This document shows, piece after piece, positions 62,314 through 64,000 of a stretch of DNA of 64,000 nt. Below the pieces are notes generated by a model. That model had not been told where the DNA came from. It did not search any database and was given only the letters and a program-made list of their open reading frames with translations. Positions within the stretch are counted from its first letter, which is position 1; every line of letters begins with the position of its first letter. The stretch comes from Thermus thermophilus (lineage in GTDB: Bacteria > Deinococcota > Deinococci > Deinococcales > Thermaceae). The stretch covers positions 1,116,001 to 1,180,000 of the forward strand of contig NZ_AP025158.1 in assembly GCF_019974155.1 (NCBI RefSeq). Reading direction: 5' to 3'. A program made the translations under genes and the position numbers.

Positions 62314-63804
62314 CTAGTGGCGGAAGTGGCGCACGCCGGTGAAGACCATGGCGATCCCCGCCTCCTCCGCCGCCCGGATGGAGTCCCCGTCCCGCACACT
62401 CCCCCCGGGCTGGATGATGGCGGCGACGCCGTAGGAGGCGGCGAGGCGCACCACGTCGTCAAAGGGGAAGAAGGCGTCGGAGGCCAAGACGGCGCCCTTG
62501 GCCCTTTCCCCGGCGGCCTCTAGGGCGTGCCGGGCGGCGGCCAGGCGGTTCGTCTGCCCCACCCCGATCCCCAAGGTCTGGCCCCCCTTGGCCACCACGA
62601 TGGCGTTGGAGCGCACGTGCTTCACCACCTTCCAGGCGAAGCGGAGGTCGGGCCACTCCTCCGGGGTGGGAGCCCTTTGTGTGACCACCTTGGGCTCCAC
62701 GGGGTCCTCGGTGTCCGCGTCCTGGAGGAGGACCCCGCCCCGGAGGCGCCTCAGGTCCAGGTAAGGCCCTTGGGCAAGGAAGGGCACCTGGAGGAGGCGG
62801 AGGTTCTTCTTCCTGGCGAGGACCGCCCGGGCCTCGGGGCTAAAGGAGGGAGCGAGGACCACCTCCAGGAAGACCTCCGCCAGGGCCTCCGCCGTGGGGC
62901 CGTCCAGGGGGCGGTTGAAGGCCACGATGCCGCCGAAGATGGAGACGGGATCGGCCTCGTAGGCCTTCCGGTAGGCCTCCAGGGGGGTCTCCCCCAGGGC
63001 CACGCCGCAGGGGTTCTGGTGCTTCACGGCCACGCAGGCGGGCTCGGCGAACTCGGACACCAGGTTCCAGGCGGCCTCGGCGTCCAGGTAGTTGTTGAAG
63101 CTCATGGCCTTCCCCTGAAGCACCTGGGCCTCGAGGAGAGGCCCCCTCTCCCCCACCACCCGGTAAAGCGCCGCCTCCTGGTGGGGGTTCTCCCCGTAGC
63201 GCAAGGCGGCCTCCCGCCTGAGGGCCAAAAGCTTCTCCTCGGGGAACTTCTCCCCGGAAAGCCACTCGGCGATGGCGGCGTCGTAGAGGGCGGTGTGGGC
63301 GAAGGCCTTGCGGGCGAGCTTTCGGCGGAAGTCCGGGGAGGGCCCCGCCTTGAGCGCCTCCAGGACCTGGGGGTAGTCCTCGGGATCGCACACGGGAAGC
63401 ACCGCCTGGTGGTTCTTGGCCGCCGCCCGGAGCATGGCGGGGCCCCCGATGTCAATCTGCTCCAGGGCCTCCTCCAAAGAGGCCCCCCGGGCCACCGTCT
63501 CCCGGAAGGGGTAGAGGTTCACCGCCAAGACCCCGATGCGCTCCAACCCCAAGGCCTTAAGCTCCTCCTCCTGGTCCGGACGGGCGAGGAGGGCGGCGTG
63601 CACCTTGGGGTGGAGGGTCTTGACCCTCCCCTCCAGGATCTCGGGAAAGCCGGTGAACTCGGAGATATAGGTCACGGGAAGCCCCGCCTCGCGGAGGGTG
63701 CGGTAGGTCCCCCCTGTGGCGAGGAGGCGGAAGCCGAGCTCCGCAAGCCCCCGGGCAAAGTCCACGATCCCCCGCTTGTCCGCGACGGAAAGAAGGGCCC
63801 ACAT
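62314..63804 (-). CDS. purH: AICAR transformylase / IMP cyclohydrolase
   Basis: The 496-residue bifunctional enzyme completes IMP synthesis. The N-terminal cyclohydrolase part has [20 protein letters not shown] and [17 protein letters not shown]; the transformylase part has [20 protein letters not shown], and [22 protein letters not shown] 63804 follows TAGAAT by 7 nt; ATG 63813 is a three-codon longer alternative. Confidence 0.95.
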   Translation of the reverse strand: MWALLSVADKRGIVDFARGLAELGFRLLATGGTYRTLREAGLPVTYISEFTGFPEILEGRVKTLHPKVHAALLARPDQEEELKALGLERIGVLAVNLYPFRETVARGASLEEALEQIDIGGPAMLRAAAKNHQAVLPVCDPEDYPQVLEALKAGPSPDFRRKLARKAFAHTALYDAAIAEWLSGEKFPEEKLLALRREAALRYGENPHQEAALYRVVGERGPLLEAQVLQGKAMSFNNYLDAEAAWNLVSEFAEPACVAVKHQNPCGVALGETPLEAYRKAYEADPVSIFGGIVAFNRPLDGPTAEALAEVFLEVVLAPSFSPEARAVLARKKNLRLLQVPFLAQGPYLDLRRLRGGVLLQDADTEDPVEPKVVTQRAPTPEEWPDLRFAWKVVKHVRSNAIVVAKGGQTLGIGVGQTNRLAAARHALEAAGERAKGAVLASDAFFPFDDVVRLAASYGVAAIIQPGGSVRDGDSIRAAEEAGIAMVFTGVRHFRH

Positions 63805-63814
63805 GGACCGCATT

Positions 63815-64000
<186 letters not shown>

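Overview
The window reads as chromosomal DNA of Thermus thermophilus or a very close relative. The basis is very high GC with strong G/C third positions, gene starts that sit 5-8 nt after a -10 hexamer (leaderless mRNAs), and gene sets typical of that species: the phenylacetate (paa) and 4-hydroxyphenylacetate (hpa) clusters with PaaR-type boxes, mannosylglycerate synthesis and hydrolysis, and the bifunctional FBP aldolase/phosphatase. No rRNA, tRNA or CRISPR array was seen.

Layout. 1-7 kb: a truncated lipocalin-like lipoprotein gene and a PfkB kinase share a divergent promoter. A c-di-GMP block follows in which an HD-GYP gene and a GAF-PAS-EAL gene are both wrecked, the latter by deletion plus an IS630-type insertion, while the diguanylate cyclase between them and the next locus is intact. 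7-14 kb: a MarR/MFS efflux pair, a PxpB-PxpC fusion, a thiolase with a PfmR-like operator, and a DUF255 protein. 14-19 kb: nadC-vapBC-nadA-nadB (a toxin-antitoxin pair inside the NAD operon; nadB carries a 1-base frameshift), then bacterioferritin and an HxlR regulator. 19-23 kb: fbp, mannosylglycerate hydrolase, the debris of a sugar ABC transporter, and a tyrosine recombinase. 23-41 kb: paaR-paaABCDZ on the plus strand; on the minus strand a thioesterase, paaK, paaI and a Liv-type ABC transporter, and upstream of it hpaDCBEG with a DapA-type aldolase; a PucR regulator is divergent. 42-45 kb: mpgP-mpgS with the relic of a GbsR-like regulator. 45-51 kb: serA, two degV, dtd, a desaturase and tpiA. 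51-55 kb: the most unusual stretch, with a PIN-toxin relic carrying two copies of a hairpin repeat, a TPR/SARP-like protein, a 51-aa ORF, a six-cysteine 186-aa protein, a 29-aa peptide with a perfect Shine-Dalgarno, a 13-bp hairpin and an ABC-2 transporter. 55-64 kb: aminotransferase/E1 alpha-beta operon, Uma2, SMR, hemL-hicAB-mnmE, purH and the end of coaD.

How it works together. Phenylacetate is activated by PaaK, epoxidised by PaaABC(D) and opened/oxidised by PaaZ. 4-Hydroxyphenylacetate is hydroxylated by HpaBC and cleaved by HpaD, E and G and probably the DapA-type aldolase. The Liv-type transporter between them is the likely importer, and PaaR boxes precede both paaR and the transporter operon. 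Mannosylglycerate is made by MpgS/MpgP and broken down by MgH.

The best candidates for undescribed biology are (i) the peptide/Cys-rich protein/ABC-2 locus at 52.5-55.2 kb, (ii) a four-copy, 45-bp tripartite GTG/CAC/GTG motif that brackets two short segments, and (iii) a 104-bp hairpin repeat whose tetraloop is inverted between copies.
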